Assembly: GCA_910583965.1 (NCBI GenBank)
Contig: CAJUAE010000086.1
Span: 1 to 15,120 of the forward strand
Reading direction: 5' to 3'
DNA from: an uncultured Lachnospiraceae bacterium
GTDB lineage: Bacteria > Bacillota > Clostridia > Lachnospirales > Lachnospiraceae
Length of the DNA stretch: 15,120 nt
In this document: one piece after another, positions 15,073 to 15,120 of the stretch
How positions within the stretch are numbered: position 1 is the stretch's first letter
Layout of the letters: the number at the start of each line of letters is the position of its first letter
Translations under genes and position numbers: made by a program
The notes under the pieces: model-generated
Databases searched by the model: none
Seen by the model: the letters and a program-made list of their open reading frames with translations, nothing else
Told to the model about the DNA's origin: nothing

Positions 15073-15101
15073 ATTGTATCATGGAATTATCTTATCTGCA
15101 A
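15073..15101 (-). promoter_or_regulatory. Promoter of the NYN-domain gene
   Basis: On the minus strand TTGCAG (15101-15096) and TACAAT (15078-15073) are 17 bases apart. The predicted leader is about 40 bases. It indicates that the gene is transcribed independently of whatever lies beyond the right edge. Confidence 0.6.
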
Positions 15102-15120
15102 TATTCTATAAAGTCCTCCA

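Noticed and set aside
1..15120. CRISPR array, phage, transposon, toxin-antitoxin or defence cluster
   Set aside because: No regularly spaced repeats, integrase, transposase, terminal inverted repeats or paired toxin-antitoxin genes were seen; the gene content is sugar use, signalling and housekeeping.

Overview
The window looks like a chromosomal segment from a low-GC Gram-positive anaerobe, most likely a clostridium of the Lachnospiraceae type. The signs are AT-rich intergenic regions, strong AGGAGG-type ribosome binding sites, a lipoprotein leader typical of Firmicutes, sugar-gene organisation with AraC and LacI regulators, and a chemoreceptor with a clostridial-type signalling domain. The taxonomic placement is inference from gene content, not a search. 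I see no phage, IS element, CRISPR array, tRNA or rRNA.

Left part (1-5341): an alpha-galactoside-type sugar locus. A solute-binding lipoprotein of a probable sugar ABC transporter leaves the left edge on the minus strand. An AraC-family regulator diverges from it. Convergent to that regulator is a two-gene minus-strand operon: a cytosolic GH36 alpha-galactosidase followed by a LacI-family regulator. A reasonable reading is uptake of raffinose- or melibiose-like sugars, or galactomannan-derived oligosaccharides, followed by intracellular removal of galactose. A perfect dyad upstream of the lipoprotein gene partly resembles a sequence overlapping the predicted -35 of the GH36 gene.

Centre (5342-9761): a methyl-accepting chemotaxis protein gene about 795 codons long, broken by an in-frame TAA and by a frameshift in the HAMP region. 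Its extracellular part carries a beta-sandwich-like insertion resembling mannan-binding CBMs, with its two halves in swapped order. Upstream lie a galactose-mutarotase-like epimerase and a DegV protein, which form one operon ended by a strong terminator.

Right part (9902-15120): a second LacI-family regulator with a near-consensus promoter overlapped by a perfect dyad; a Nudix hydrolase of the ADP-ribose pyrophosphatase type; a divergent HD-GYP protein (probable c-di-GMP phosphodiesterase); an XRE-type regulator and GNAT acetyltransferase operon; and a NYN/PIN-like putative RNase.

The most unusual object is the chemoreceptor. Its sensor architecture may link motility to plant polysaccharide sensing next to an alpha-galactosidase gene, yet the gene appears inactivated in this strain or assembly. 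Several promoters carry perfect inverted repeats that look like operators. The remaining genes are ordinary for the group.
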